Notes: generated by a model not told the origin, from the sequence alone. A stretch of DNA of 64,000 nt from Maribacter algarum (ex Zhang et al. 2020) (GCF_005885635.1 NZ_VATY01000002.1:806001-870000), one strand, 5' to 3'. Positions 1-9,782 are shown, numbered from the stretch's first letter. Numbers and translations are program-made.

Positions 1-425
1 ATCAACATCATAATGAATGCGCATATATAGGTAGAAGTGAAATAGACTGAAAACAAATAGCCCGTATCCGATAGAATTTCCGTTATCGATTCTTGAACAA
101 AATCTGTTCGAATAAAGGGCTCTACGATATGTACAATACTTATTCTACCTAATGCAGAAAATACATAAATAGAAACTAATAACGATAGCCCGAAAAAAAG
201 ATACTTCTTTTTGTATAATAATTGGGGCAACTGGTAATAGTTGAACACATAGGCTGCCAGTATTTGGGCAGGTAAAAATGCCAAATTGGTAATAAGATGT
301 GGTCTTATAGTACCTGTGTTTAAGGCAGCCATGACTGTGAATAAACAGCTAAGGCCTGCCCAAAACAGCAAATGTTGAAGCCATCTTTTTTGAAAGACCT
401 TATCTAAGAGTGATTGTTTTTTCAT
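1..425 (-). CDS. LytS/YehU-like sensor histidine kinase, N-terminal part (cut by window edge)
   Basis: The minus strand is open from the ATG at 425-423 to the window edge, giving 141 residues with no stop. The translation begins MKKQSLLDKVFQKRWLQHLL and holds four hydrophobic segments (about residues 15-35, 45-68, 75-95 and 122-140). This is the usual 4-TM sensor part of Bacteroidota LytS-type kinases, whose kinase half would lie outside the window. The 338-residue kinase at 5354-6370 has the same layout and suggests the missing half. The kinase call rests on the membrane layout only, since no catalytic motif is visible. Confidence 0.7.
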   Translation of the reverse strand, partial: MKKQSLLDKVFQKRWLQHLLFWAGLSCLFTVMAALNTGTIRPHLITNLAFLPAQILAAYVFNYYQLPQLLYKKKYLFFGLSLLVSIYVFSALGRISIVHIVEPFIRTDFVQESITEILSDTGYLFSVYFTSTYICAFIMML

Positions 426-601
426 ACCCTATAAAAGTAAGTATTTAAGCTACTTGCATGAATAGAAATCTATGAACGCATGCTTCTCACACCTGGAAAA
501 GGGTTTTCTAATGACCAAATGCTTGGTGGGACAGAATCAACTTTTTAGAGGTCGGTTTGGCGCCTTGGTCGATTTTTAAATAAAGGAGTTGAACCCCCTG
601 T

Positions 602-609
602 TACATTTG
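602..609 (+). promoter_or_regulatory. possible Bacteroidota -7 element (TACATTTG)
   Basis: TACATTTG matches the TAnnTTTG -7 consensus of Bacteroidota sigma factors and lies 25 bases before the ATG of the ankyrin gene. No TTG is seen at the expected -33 distance, so this could be chance in AT-rich DNA. The rest of 426-634 shows no gene. Confidence 0.3.
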
Positions 610-634
610 TCTCATAATCATAAAACGAACAATC

Positions 635-1597
635 ATGAAAACTTTATTTGTAACAATCATCTCATTGCTAGCAGTTACTAGCAGCCTTCGGGCACAAAAA
701 TGCAAAGACCTCTTAGTAAGTGTACAAAACGAAAATTATGAGCAAGTGAAAAGCTTGCTTAAAACCGTAAACCCCAATTGCGCTTACGATGGTCAAATAC
801 AACCAAGAACACCACTGGGAATGGCCGCGTCAAACGGTAATTTGGAAATTGGAAAATTGCTATTTGAAAAAGGTGCAAAAGCTAGCTATCGCTATAAAAG
901 GGATGCTAGTGCGCTAATGATTGCGGCACAACGGGGAGATTATAACTTCTCAAAATACCTCATAGAAAAAGGAGCAAAAGTGAATCGAAAAGTAGATGGA
1001 GATGGTACTCCCTTGATGTCAGCGGTTAGTGGAGGCAATAAAGCAATTATTGCATTGCTTTTGGAATTAGGTGCAGACCCTAATGCAGAAGTTGAGGGTG
1101 ATGGAAATGCCATCATGATGGCAGGAAAATATGATCAGCTCGAGATTTTAAACCTGTTATTGGCCCATTCAGGGGATATCGATAAAGAAACCGTTGGTGA
1201 CGGTACAGCCTTGATACACGCAGCTGCACGTGGTAATATGACGATGGTAAAAGCCTTAGTGTCCCTTGGTGCAGATGTCGAAAAGTCTAGCGATCGAGAT
1301 GGAAATCCGCTCATCATGGCCGCTAAATATGGCCATTTGGATGTGGTACGTTTTCTTGTTGATTCCGGTGCCGATGTGAATGTACATGTGCCAGGAGATG
1401 AAACTCCTCTTATTGGGGCTGCATGGAATGGACATTTAGATGTGGTTACATTCCTTGTTGAAAAAGGGGCAGACATTAATAAAACCGTTCGAGATAGTTA
1501 TTCCATTCTTTCCGAAAGGAGAAATGCAATTAAAATGGCCAAGAGTGCAGGTCATGAAGAAGTTGTAGGATATCTAATCAGTAAAGGAGCAAAATAA
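635..1597 (+). CDS. secreted ankyrin-repeat protein
   Basis: A 320-residue protein with an N-terminal Sec signal peptide (hydrophobic core about 4-17, cleavage near LRAQ at 18-21), followed by about nine ankyrin repeats filling residues 22-320. The repeats show the usual TPL..AA..G....V..L...GAD pattern with a recurrent GDG spacer between units. Ankyrin solenoids bind protein partners and the signal peptide puts this one in the periplasm or outside. The serine hydrolase gene starts 24 bases after its stop, so the two are probably co-transcribed and the ankyrin protein may partner or restrain that enzyme (inference). No catalytic motif is present. Confidence 0.9.
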   Translation: MKTLFVTIISLLAVTSSLRAQKCKDLLVSVQNENYEQVKSLLKTVNPNCAYDGQIQPRTPLGMAASNGNLEIGKLLFEKGAKASYRYKRDASALMIAAQRGDYNFSKYLIEKGAKVNRKVDGDGTPLMSAVSGGNKAIIALLLELGADPNAEVEGDGNAIMMAGKYDQLEILNLLLAHSGDIDKETVGDGTALIHAAARGNMTMVKALVSLGADVEKSSDRDGNPLIMAAKYGHLDVVRFLVDSGADVNVHVPGDETPLIGAAWNGHLDVVTFLVEKGADINKTVRDSYSILSERRNAIKMAKSAGHEEVVGYLISKGAK

Positions 1598-1621
1598 CAA
1601 TTGCATTATAAATGAATTACC

Positions 1622-3025
1622 ATGTATTATAAAATAATAGTTCCACTAATTCTTTTGTTTTTTCAAGGCCGTTTGAATAGTACAGCGCAAGAGGTAAAAC
1701 CTGATTCCAAACGGGCTGAGCTTGAAAAACTGGCCAAGGTATTTTTACAGCAAACAAAGGCACCCGGAATTTCCATTGCCGTACGTAAAGATGGAAAAAC
1801 CATCTACGCCGAGGGATTTGGGTATGCCAATGTTGAGGAGCGAATACTGATGGAACCTAATATTCTACTAAGAACCGCATCAGTGGCCAAAGTAATAACC
1901 GCAACCGCATTGGGCATTTTAGCAACGGAAGGGAAGCTTGATTTTGATGCACCTATAAAAAAGTATGTTCCCTATATTCCCAAAATTTATGCTGATTTAA
2001 CTACGCGCCAATTAGCTGGTCATACCTCTGGAATGAAGCATAGACCAAAGGGTGAACGATTTAAAAAGAAGCAATACAACAACTTGCAAGAAACGGTATT
2101 GTTAATGAAAGCCCCGCTCCTATTTGAACCAGACACGGAATACAAATATTCAACACATGCCTATAACCTGCTCGGTGCCGTTATAGAAGGAGCCTCAGGT
2201 ATGACCTATTTTGATTACATGAATGAAGCCGTTTTTAAGCCTTTGGGGATGACTAATACTTTTGTCGAGCATATAAATTCTCTTACTAAAAAAGACGCCC
2301 AATTGTATGCAATCAAAAATGGAAAAGTAGGTATAGATAAGCTTACCAATGCCAGCTATAAAGTACCTGGGGCAGGATTTAGAACTACACCAACCGATTT
2401 GGTTACGATGATGGACGCGTATTTGAATGGTATGATTACGAAAGGTATCACTGAGGAAATGTTCAAAAGCAATCAGTTAAAAAATGGCTCAAAAACCAGA
2501 GTTGGCATATCTTGGCGTTCCTCCATAGACCCTTTTGATAATGTAGTAATTGAGCACGCAGGTAGCTGGCGTGGTGCTAGAACGGTACTTGTGTACTATC
2601 CCAAAGAGAATATGAGCATTAGTATAATGCTCAATGCAGATTGTCCTGTACTTATAGAGGAAACCGCTCATCTTTTTGCCCAGGCTATTCGAAATAACAC
2701 CAAAGAAGCATCCGCTATCAATTTGGTTAATGAAAGGATAGTATTGACCTTAAACTCCTCAAAAAAACAAGAAACTTATGAGGGGACATTTAGCTTTAAT
2801 TCTGAAATTGGGTTACTAAAAACCAATAGTACTGGATATTTACAGGATAATCCTATCTTGTATTTAGGAAGTGCAAATGATTATGCACTAGCGACCTCGT
2901 TTGGTCTTCTATATGTACACCTCACAAGTGAAAAGGTTTTAAAAGGGCGCATTTTTGGGTATTACAATAGGCTTAATAAGAGTCCTAAAGATGAAATTCC
3001 CCTGGCGACTTTTGAAAATTTATGA
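1622..3025 (+). CDS. serine hydrolase of the beta-lactamase/LACTB (class C, S12) family
   Basis: A 467-residue exported protein (signal peptide about 1-23, ending STAQ). The catalytic SxxK box is S87-V-A-K90 and the second box is Y176-S-T, where LACTB-like enzymes also have YST rather than the YSN of true beta-lactamases. A H-A-G-S-W-R-G segment near residue 310 corresponds to the third (KTG-like) element. The last 100 residues are an extra C-terminal domain. The family includes D,D-peptidases, esterases and LACTB-type proteases, and the substrate cannot be told. It follows the ankyrin gene closely on the same strand. Confidence 0.88.
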   Translation: MYYKIIVPLILLFFQGRLNSTAQEVKPDSKRAELEKLAKVFLQQTKAPGISIAVRKDGKTIYAEGFGYANVEERILMEPNILLRTASVAKVITATALGILATEGKLDFDAPIKKYVPYIPKIYADLTTRQLAGHTSGMKHRPKGERFKKKQYNNLQETVLLMKAPLLFEPDTEYKYSTHAYNLLGAVIEGASGMTYFDYMNEAVFKPLGMTNTFVEHINSLTKKDAQLYAIKNGKVGIDKLTNASYKVPGAGFRTTPTDLVTMMDAYLNGMITKGITEEMFKSNQLKNGSKTRVGISWRSSIDPFDNVVIEHAGSWRGARTVLVYYPKENMSISIMLNADCPVLIEETAHLFAQAIRNNTKEASAINLVNERIVLTLNSSKKQETYEGTFSFNSEIGLLKTNSTGYLQDNPILYLGSANDYALATSFGLLYVHLTSEKVLKGRIFGYYNRLNKSPKDEIPLATFENL

Positions 3026-3088
3026 TGGCGACGAATTACTTCCATTTCGCATATAGTACACTCCCCGTTGCCATCGGCTCACGTAATG

Positions 3089-3117
3089 AATAAACCCGAT
3101 ACAATTTCGGGTTTATT
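3089..3117. terminator. bidirectional hairpin terminator
   Basis: AATAAACCCGA (3089-3099), a 7-base loop, then TCGGGTTTATT (3107-3117): a perfect 11-bp stem with A/T-rich flanks on both sides. It lies between convergent genes ending at 3025 and 3146 and can serve both strands. Confidence 0.8.
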
Positions 3118-3145
3118 AATATTAGGGTTACTGTTTTTATAAGCA

Positions 3146-5131
3146 TTACTGCTTAACAAACGCAGGTATAATAATTTCAGAAATTTTGTTCATTATTTTA
3201 TCATCTTCGCCATCATGGCCAGAAATTACCATGGTTAAATCAAGTTCTTCTATCACGATGACGCGTTGTCCTCCACCACCCCAAGCGAATGCAGCATCAT
3301 AGCTTTTATCATTAACTTTTACAGGTGTTTGATACCAAAAATAACCATAACGATAGTCTTTAGGCATCCAATCTTGAGTGGGTTTTACAATTCCACTAGT
3401 AGCCTTGGCAAGATATGCTGCGGAAATAAGCTGCTCTCCGTCTAGTTTACCTTTATTGAGTACCAGATTACCTAATTTGAGCATATCCCGAGACATTATA
3501 CTTACGCGCCACCCCGCTTCCGGTAAGCCGCTAATATGATTTGACCATTCAAAATTTGTAATATCGAGTTTGTCAAGTAGCTCAGTTTTGATAAAGTCTT
3601 GAGCTGTTCCCGGGACAACGGCATCAATGACTGTCATCACAAGCATAGGATTGAAATTGCCATACAAATACGTTTGAGATTCATTTGTTATAGGCTCACT
3701 TTGTTCAAGAAGCGTCTGAACCAACCCTTGCCCCTTTAATCGAAGGGAATCCAACTCAATTTCTTTCCATTTATCACTATCTATAGTCAATCCGCCTTGC
3801 ATGGTCAATGCTTTATGGAGTGTGATTTTTTCGGCGCCTTTGGTCAATTTTTCAGGATTAACATCTTTTAGAAAGCGAATCAAAGGTTTGTCTAAATCTT
3901 CAATGGAGAGGTAACCCATTTGAATCGCTCTACCCAAGACCAAGCTGGTATATGCTTTCACAGCTGATGCTTGGCCGTGAGGCAAGTTGACACGGCCTTT
4001 TTTATAATAGGATTCAAAAACTAATTTGTTTTTATGTGAAATGAGCAGGGCGTCATAGTTTCCATACTTCCCTCTAAATATCTCTTGGGAAAGGCTGAGG
4101 ATTTCGTTTATATCATTGCTATCTACGGATAAAGTATCAACCAATATTCCATCTTTTCTATCTTCAGGTGTTGTGCTAATAAATGGTTTGTTCAGATGAG
4201 GAATATCCCAGAATGAGACCTCAGGGTTTTTACTTGAAATAGGACTCATCATGGATGATAACCAAGCGACACTTTGCACAGCAACTCTTGGGAAAGCGGT
4301 GTCGTGGTCACCTTCCAAGGTTTTATTTTGTACAGATAAGCTTAAATTTTTTCTACCATCGAATAATTTTAAAAATTCGTCGATAGGTTCTGCCGTATCT
4401 TTTTCTAAAGTGCCATGGGCAATAAATACGTTAGCATGCAATGGAATGTTTTTATGGGATTTGGAAGCCTCCAATTTGGAGTTAATTTCAGTCAAGTACG
4501 GGATGAGACCTTTGTCCAATGGACTACCTAGAATGTAACTATCAAAAGTATCAGGTTTTGTCAGTAAAATATAAGCACCAAATGCCCCACTTAAGGAGTA
4601 GCCAAAATAGCTATGGCTGTTTGGGTCAGTATGATAGTTTTTTTCCACATATTGCATGACTTCATTGCGAATAAAGGCCAAGTGATTTTTAGCTTGACCA
4701 AATTTCAATTTGGGATGATTCGGGTTGGATTTTTCCCAGAATGAATAATCGGTAAATCGGCTGGCGTGCGCTCCATATTGTTCGTTTAAATCTTCAGCTA
4801 TGTCCTTCTGCCAAGAAATTCCAACTAAAATTACATCTTCAAGCATGTATTCTGCCGCGCCAGAAAGCATTTCAAGATGCCACATAGCATCTGTATAATA
4901 AAGGACAGGATAGGTTTTGTTTTCATCCTCGGAATAATCTTCGGGCAACTCTATATAAAGTTCATAGTTTCGTGCTGTCCTTGAATCTTTTATTGGGACG
5001 ACCTGAATTTGTGGTAATACCAAGGGAGTTCCTTCTTCATTTGATGAAATTGCTTTTACGTCATTTTCCTGACCAAAGGAAGAATTTGTAAATAGAATCA
5101 GGGTTAGTAATACTAGTTTAATTGCTCTCAT
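3146..5131 (-). CDS. secreted two-enzyme fusion: esterase (alpha/beta hydrolase) + serine beta-lactamase-like domain
   Basis: A 661-residue protein with a signal peptide (about 1-20). Residues 50-295 are an esterase-D/IroE-like alpha/beta hydrolase: GYSLSG at 177-182 gives nucleophile S179, and GDHDTAF supplies the likely catalytic H276. Residues 345-655 are a beta-lactamase-fold hydrolase with S389-A-V-K392 as the SxxK box, a YGN box near residue 491 and a GGGGQ stretch near 633. Both active sites look intact. Enzymes of each type often act on cell-wall, siderophore or polysaccharide esters, and a shared substrate is inference. It is divergent from the LytS/LytTR operon, with 222 bases between. 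Confidence 0.88.
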   Translation of the reverse strand: MRAIKLVLLTLILFTNSSFGQENDVKAISSNEEGTPLVLPQIQVVPIKDSRTARNYELYIELPEDYSEDENKTYPVLYYTDAMWHLEMLSGAAEYMLEDVILVGISWQKDIAEDLNEQYGAHASRFTDYSFWEKSNPNHPKLKFGQAKNHLAFIRNEVMQYVEKNYHTDPNSHSYFGYSLSGAFGAYILLTKPDTFDSYILGSPLDKGLIPYLTEINSKLEASKSHKNIPLHANVFIAHGTLEKDTAEPIDEFLKLFDGRKNLSLSVQNKTLEGDHDTAFPRVAVQSVAWLSSMMSPISSKNPEVSFWDIPHLNKPFISTTPEDRKDGILVDTLSVDSNDINEILSLSQEIFRGKYGNYDALLISHKNKLVFESYYKKGRVNLPHGQASAVKAYTSLVLGRAIQMGYLSIEDLDKPLIRFLKDVNPEKLTKGAEKITLHKALTMQGGLTIDSDKWKEIELDSLRLKGQGLVQTLLEQSEPITNESQTYLYGNFNPMLVMTVIDAVVPGTAQDFIKTELLDKLDITNFEWSNHISGLPEAGWRVSIMSRDMLKLGNLVLNKGKLDGEQLISAAYLAKATSGIVKPTQDWMPKDYRYGYFWYQTPVKVNDKSYDAAFAWGGGGQRVIVIEELDLTMVISGHDGEDDKIMNKISEIIIPAFVKQ

Positions 5132-5353
5132 GCATTTTCTTTTAATAGTGTTGCTGTATTCTTGAAAATATAAAATCCTTTAGGGAATTAAATGATTCCT
5201 AAAAATAGTCCATAATTCACGTGTGATTTTTGAAATTGTATAAACACAAGAATTAAATGACAAAACCATTTCGTCATTGATAAAAGCCTTTTGTAAGAAA
5301 TTCAGAAGATTTGTAGTTGTAGATCGTATCTTTATTAGCTATTCAAATAGTTC

Positions 5354-6370
5354 ATGTTTAAAAAATCCTTAAAGAATACCATACTCCTTAATATAGGTGC
5401 CTTTTTATTGGTAGCCATGCTTGAAATATTAGGTGGGTGGATATCCAGAGATAAATATGATAGCGATTATGCCTTTTATGTATGGCAGTTAGGGTTTGCA
5501 ATAAGTATTATGGCGGTTATATGGGCCAATCATTTTATCCTTATCCCACTTTTTTATGATAAAAAAAAGTACTTTTTATATGGTCTGCTCCTTATAGGTA
5601 CCATATTGCTAACCTCTTATTTAAAAGGATATTCTCCAACAAGCTGGGTTGGTGTCTATAAAATGTTCTTTTTTCTTATTTATACCACCGGAACTGGAAT
5701 GGCTGCTTTTTTTCTGAGAAGAAGTATCCTATTTCGAAGAAAAAATGACGAGAAGGAAAAATTACAAAAAGAGATGGAGCTTAACTATTTAAAAGAACAG
5801 GTGAATCCACATTTTTTATTCAATTCATTGAATAGTATTTATTCATTGTCGAGACAGCAATCGCCTGAAACTCCCGATCTTGTGATGCAGCTTTCTGAGC
5901 TCATGCGATATCAATTGGAAAGTGCCAAAAAAGATACAGTCCTTTTAAAAGAAGAGCTTGAATTCATAGAAAATTATTTGTTACTTGAAGAGAAAAGGCT
6001 AAGCGGCAGATGCAACATAGAATATTTAATTAAAGGAACTATTAAACCATTAAGAATTGCTCCCATGCTACTCATTCCTTTTGTTGAAAATGCCATTAAA
6101 CATGGGGCACAAAGTACCAATGAACAAAGCAATATTGATATTTTCGCCTCCTTGAAAAATTCGACACTTCATTTTTTAGTGCGCAACTCAAAGCCTTTAG
6201 GAAGTGTATCCGCTTCAGAAAGAAAAGGAATGGGGCTTGAGAATGTAAAAAGACGCTTAAATCTATTGTATCCTGGTTCTCACGAATTGAAAATCAAGGA
6301 AGCAGAAACTGAATATGACGTAAACTTATCCATAGATTTAACCGTTTCGGCCGTAAAGAATAAGGAATGA
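5354..6370 (+). CDS. LytS/YehU-family sensor histidine kinase
   Basis: A 338-residue membrane kinase with four TM segments (about 9-27, 44-66, 73-90 and 103-122), a short coiled stretch and a His_kinase domain. The phospho-acceptor H153 lies in NPHFLFNSLN. The N box is FVENAIKHG (N246) and a GMGLENVKRR G-box follows near residue 295. The stop overlaps the start of the next gene by four bases (ATGA), so it is co-translated with its LytTR regulator. The signal sensed is unknown. A sequence close to the -7 consensus (TATCTTTA, 5327-5334) lies 19 bases upstream. Confidence 0.93.
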   Translation: MFKKSLKNTILLNIGAFLLVAMLEILGGWISRDKYDSDYAFYVWQLGFAISIMAVIWANHFILIPLFYDKKKYFLYGLLLIGTILLTSYLKGYSPTSWVGVYKMFFFLIYTTGTGMAAFFLRRSILFRRKNDEKEKLQKEMELNYLKEQVNPHFLFNSLNSIYSLSRQQSPETPDLVMQLSELMRYQLESAKKDTVLLKEELEFIENYLLLEEKRLSGRCNIEYLIKGTIKPLRIAPMLLIPFVENAIKHGAQSTNEQSNIDIFASLKNSTLHFLVRNSKPLGSVSASERKGMGLENVKRRLNLLYPGSHELKIKEAETEYDVNLSIDLTVSAVKNKE

Positions 6371-7062
6371 TTAAAGTTGGAATCGTAGATGACGAAATTT
6401 TAGCACGTAAGGTGCTGGAAGAGTATTGCTCTAAAATTGAAACTATGGAACTGGCCATCAGCACAGGTAATCCACTTGAGTTTATCAATTTTATGCAGCA
6501 AAGCCAAGTCGATCTCATATTTCTGGATATTGAGATGCCCGAGCTGAATGGAATGGAAATATTACGGTCTATGTTACACCCCCCCAAGGTTATTCTCACT
6601 ACGGCGTATTCTGAATATGCCTTAGAAAGTTATGACTACGGCGTGGTCGATTATTTATTAAAACCTATTAAGATTGAACGTTTTCTCAAGGCCATCAACA
6701 AAGTTTCAACTTCAAAGCTAGCTACTTCTAAAAAGCAAAGCGGAAGTGAAGATCTGCAGATAAAGCATGACGGCATTCCTGTCAATATTTCATTCAAATC
6801 AATTCTATATATTCAGAGTTTTGGTAATTATTTGAAAATTTTTACGGATTCGAGAATGTATCTTATTTCTGATACCCTTATTAATATCAGCACATTATTA
6901 TCTGAAAATTTCCAACGTACCCATAAATCATATATTACCAATTTAGAAAGAGTTACAAAAGCTACTAGAACACATTTACTCCTTGAAAACAAAAAAATTC
7001 CTGTGAGTGCCATGTATAAAATTATTGTTCTTGAAAAATTAGAACTTTTGGCAAAATTGTAA
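6367..7062 (+). CDS. LytTR-family response regulator
   Basis: A 231-residue regulator. The receiver domain (1-115) has the acidic pair D8-D9, phospho-acceptor D54 in IFLDIEMPEL and the conserved K99 in LLKPIK. A LytTR DNA-binding domain spans about 128-228 and shows the typical SILYIQSFGNYLKIFT strand. It forms a two-gene operon with the kinase before it (4-base overlap). Target genes cannot be read from the sequence; the divergent esterase/beta-lactamase fusion is a candidate by position only. Confidence 0.94.
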   Translation: MIKVGIVDDEILARKVLEEYCSKIETMELAISTGNPLEFINFMQQSQVDLIFLDIEMPELNGMEILRSMLHPPKVILTTAYSEYALESYDYGVVDYLLKPIKIERFLKAINKVSTSKLATSKKQSGSEDLQIKHDGIPVNISFKSILYIQSFGNYLKIFTDSRMYLISDTLINISTLLSENFQRTHKSYITNLERVTKATRTHLLLENKKIPVSAMYKIIVLEKLELLAKL

Positions 7063-7292
7063 AACTGTTCGTGCCATTCTAAATACTCCTGCCCTATCAA
7101 AAGTCAGTAAAAGAGCTTTTATTAATCGCGAGTTGTTTGTTAGTAAATGTGCTCATGAAGCCGGCAAACAACTTCGTTGCATAACCTCGTGAGAAGACCC
7201 CCTTTTGAAATTACAAAGTCAATAAACGTATAAGGTATTTCTCAAAACTGCAACATTTGCACTTTTTTCATGTCTTTATTAAAACCGACCCT

Positions 7293-8117
7293 ATGAAAAA
7301 TTTAATTTTTATCGTATTTCTATTTATTCTTTCATGTTCAATTAAGACAAAAAAACCCTCTGAGGTAACTGTAATTGGCACGGTTCACTTTCCCACAGAA
7401 TATGTAAATGCTGATTCTATTTATAAGGCCTTACAAAGAGTGAAGCCTGATATAATTGCCATGGAAGCTGATTCATCTGTCTTTAACACTGACTTCAGTT
7501 TTAAAAAAACCTATGACGAAAATGAGTATAATGCAGTCTTGAAGTATTTAGAGTCTAACCCCGAAACCATGATTCGGCCTATTGGTTTTGAAGGTAGAAA
7601 CGATTATAGAAAAAAGATAGGCATTTATTCAGAAGCCGGATTTGTATATGAAGCAATGTACGACTTATTGGATGATGAAAAACTTTCTAATCCGCATTCA
7701 GATATGCTCTTGCATTATGAGAATCTTTGGGCTGTTACTGAAGTTTTTAAAAAAGAAACCCTGACCAATATCAATCATTCATTTGTTGACCGGCTTATCG
7801 ATTCGGTCAATGCCTATCAATATGTAAAAACACGGGATATTGTAAAAACAAGGCCTGAGTTTGAAATCAAAATTATGGGCGCTGATGGGGATTCAGTATC
7901 CTTGAAAAGCTATTTTGAAAAATGGATTCGGTTTGAAGGTACACAACGAAATGAGGCACTGGCAAATAATCTCATCCATTTAGTTGAACTGTATCCACAA
8001 AAAAGAATTGTAGCGCTTACTGGTTTTAAGCATCGCTCTTATATAATTAATAGTTTAAAAAGAGTTCAAAAAGAACTCGGATTTAATTATCAGGAGTTTT
8101 ACGAATTTGAACAATAA
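7293..8117 (+). CDS. TraB/GumN-like lipoprotein
   Basis: I place the start at the ATG at 7293 because it gives a clean lipoprotein signal, MKNLIFIVFLFILSC with C15 as lipid site. An in-frame ATG at 7257 only adds a polar stretch before it. The 274-residue product has the VIGTVHF motif after the signal, an acidic DIIAMEAD segment and a late ALTGFKHRSYI segment. These recall the GxxH...E...H layout of the TraB/GumN/Tiki superfamily, some members of which are metal-dependent proteases. Assignment is by motif pattern only; the substrate is unknown. It appears monocistronic. Confidence 0.65.
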   Translation: MKNLIFIVFLFILSCSIKTKKPSEVTVIGTVHFPTEYVNADSIYKALQRVKPDIIAMEADSSVFNTDFSFKKTYDENEYNAVLKYLESNPETMIRPIGFEGRNDYRKKIGIYSEAGFVYEAMYDLLDDEKLSNPHSDMLLHYENLWAVTEVFKKETLTNINHSFVDRLIDSVNAYQYVKTRDIVKTRPEFEIKIMGADGDSVSLKSYFEKWIRFEGTQRNEALANNLIHLVELYPQKRIVALTGFKHRSYIINSLKRVQKELGFNYQEFYEFEQ

Positions 8118-8179
8118 TATATTTTTCAGCAAACTATTTTAAAAATTCCGAAACAAGAATCCCTTACTGATACAAGCAT

Positions 8180-9058
8180 TTAATTCTCATTATCTATTTC
8201 TTCATTTAACACCGATTTTAAGCCATTTTTAAGTTCGTAAATAGACTTTACTTCATCGGCATCTAACGGTATATCAAGAACTGAGAGCTCATCAATAAAA
8301 CCAATGTAGCCAAGGCCTAACATGATTTTTCCTTCCTCGGGATCCCAGGTAAAGGGATCATTAATATCTTTTATTTTACCTTGAAGCTTACCGTTTATAT
8401 ATAATTTAAATTCAGATTTTGTTTTTGTATTTACCTTGGAAAAAACCATTGCAACATGTGTCCACGTTTTAGACTGAAATGGTGACGGATTTACTGTAAC
8501 TGTGCGCTTTTCCCAATCGGCTTCATCGCTGTCATTATTCGGGTCCCATACCGCCAAATCACCCATGGCTCCATATCTAAATTGCCTCGGATTATGATCT
8601 GTAAAATCTACCCACAAACCTGCATCACTCCATTTAGAATCTGTAATGCAAATAGGATCGCAATAATGGGGCGCTAGTTCTTTGTTGGGGTCTAATCGTA
8701 ACCAAAAAGATATGGTTCCGCTCCATGATGTATTATTGTAGCCTACATTTTTATATGCCTTATAAAAAATAGCCGAAGTTTTCGCCTCTTTAAAGTGAAT
8801 TGCATCGCCACTAAGTCCTTTTTCTTTCGCTAAAACAACATTAGAATCGTTCAAACCAATGGTAGCCTTAGCTGCCTCTTTATAATTTTCAGCTGTATAG
8901 ATATTTGCATCTCCAACGGCAATATCTGCAGTTATTTTTCCGTCAAAAGAACTGTAAAAAAGGACATGGTCTTTTAAAGGGTTATTTTGCGAAAAAGTGA
9001 GATTGGTCATTAGTACAAAGAATAACCCAGCGGTGGACAAAAGCCTATTTATTTTCAT
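8180..9058 (-). CDS. secreted LamG/concanavalin-like domain protein
   Basis: A 292-residue protein with a signal peptide (about 1-23, ending TFSQ) and a single LamG (laminin-G/concanavalin-like jelly-roll) domain over about 30-275. Typical pieces are WSGTISFWLRL, KTWTHVAMVFSK, KLYINGKLQG and GFIDELSVLDIPLDADEV. Such domains bind carbohydrate or protein on the cell surface. There is no T9SS C-terminal domain and no catalytic motif. It is 28 bases downstream of the racemase gene on the same strand and may share its transcript. Confidence 0.82.
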   Translation of the reverse strand: MKINRLLSTAGLFFVLMTNLTFSQNNPLKDHVLFYSSFDGKITADIAVGDANIYTAENYKEAAKATIGLNDSNVVLAKEKGLSGDAIHFKEAKTSAIFYKAYKNVGYNNTSWSGTISFWLRLDPNKELAPHYCDPICITDSKWSDAGLWVDFTDHNPRQFRYGAMGDLAVWDPNNDSDEADWEKRTVTVNPSPFQSKTWTHVAMVFSKVNTKTKSEFKLYINGKLQGKIKDINDPFTWDPEEGKIMLGLGYIGFIDELSVLDIPLDADEVKSIYELKNGLKSVLNEEIDNEN

Positions 9059-9086
9059 GATTTTTTACCAAGTATAAAGTTCATAG

Positions 9087-9782
9087 TTAATTTTTCACGC
9101 TCCATTCACTAGCTTTATAAGCGTGAATTTTTCCAGTATCAAATATGGGAATGGGTGAATCTAATTCTGAAATTAGAATCGGCAATTCTGTACAGCCAAG
9201 AATAACACCTTCTGCGCCCTGAATTTGCAATTTATTAATAATCTCAACAATTTTTTGTTTTGAATCTTCTGTAAATTGTCCTTTTACTAATTCTTTATAA
9301 ATAATTTCATGAACTACCTGTCTATCATTCGTTTCAGGAATCGGAACTTCAAGTCCGAAATCATTTATCAAGGTCTTTGTATAAAAATCTTTTTCCATAG
9401 TAAATTTTGTACCTAATAAGCCTACTTTTTTTAAACCTAAGTCGCGTATGGCTTCACCAGTAGTTGTAGCAATATGCAAAAAAGGAATATTTATGTTTTC
9501 AGAGATATAGTGACTTACTAAATGTATGGTGTTCGTACAAAGTAGAATAATATCTGCACCTGCCCTTTCTAGATTTTGCGCCGCTTGTTTCATAAGCTCT
9601 CCAATGGCCTTCCAATCACTTTTAAACGTTAACTTTTCAATTTCTGAAAAATCTACAGATACCATTACACATTTTGCCGAATGTGAGCCTCCTAATAAAC
9701 CTTTTACATTGGTATTTAAAAACTCATAATACAGTTTTGAGGATTCCCAACTCATACCACCTATCAAACCTATTGTTTTCAT
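9087..9782 (-). CDS. aspartate/glutamate racemase family protein
   Basis: A 231-residue cytoplasmic enzyme beginning MKTIGLIGGMSWESSKLYY, the signature of the YgeA/RacX branch of the Asp/Glu racemase family. The two acid/base cysteines are in LLCTNT (about residue 81) and LGCTEL (about residue 196), both present, so a cofactor-independent racemase is expected. The preferred amino acid is not determined by these motifs. It is divergently transcribed from a MetR-like LysR regulator 125 bases away, which suggests regulation by it. Confidence 0.9.
   Translation of the reverse strand: MKTIGLIGGMSWESSKLYYEFLNTNVKGLLGGSHSAKCVMVSVDFSEIEKLTFKSDWKAIGELMKQAAQNLERAGADIILLCTNTIHLVSHYISENINIPFLHIATTTGEAIRDLGLKKVGLLGTKFTMEKDFYTKTLINDFGLEVPIPETNDRQVVHEIIYKELVKGQFTEDSKQKIVEIINKLQIQGAEGVILGCTELPILISELDSPIPIFDTGKIHAYKASEWSVKN

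Noticed and set aside
3100-3117. 3089-3117 hairpin as an operator
   Set aside because: The strong stem between convergent gene ends fits a bidirectional terminator better.
7131-7173. 9-bp inverted repeat AGTTGTTTG ... CAAACAACT with a 25-base loop after the LytTR gene
   Set aside because: A stem of this size with so wide a loop is expected several times by chance in 64 kb, and no T run follows it.
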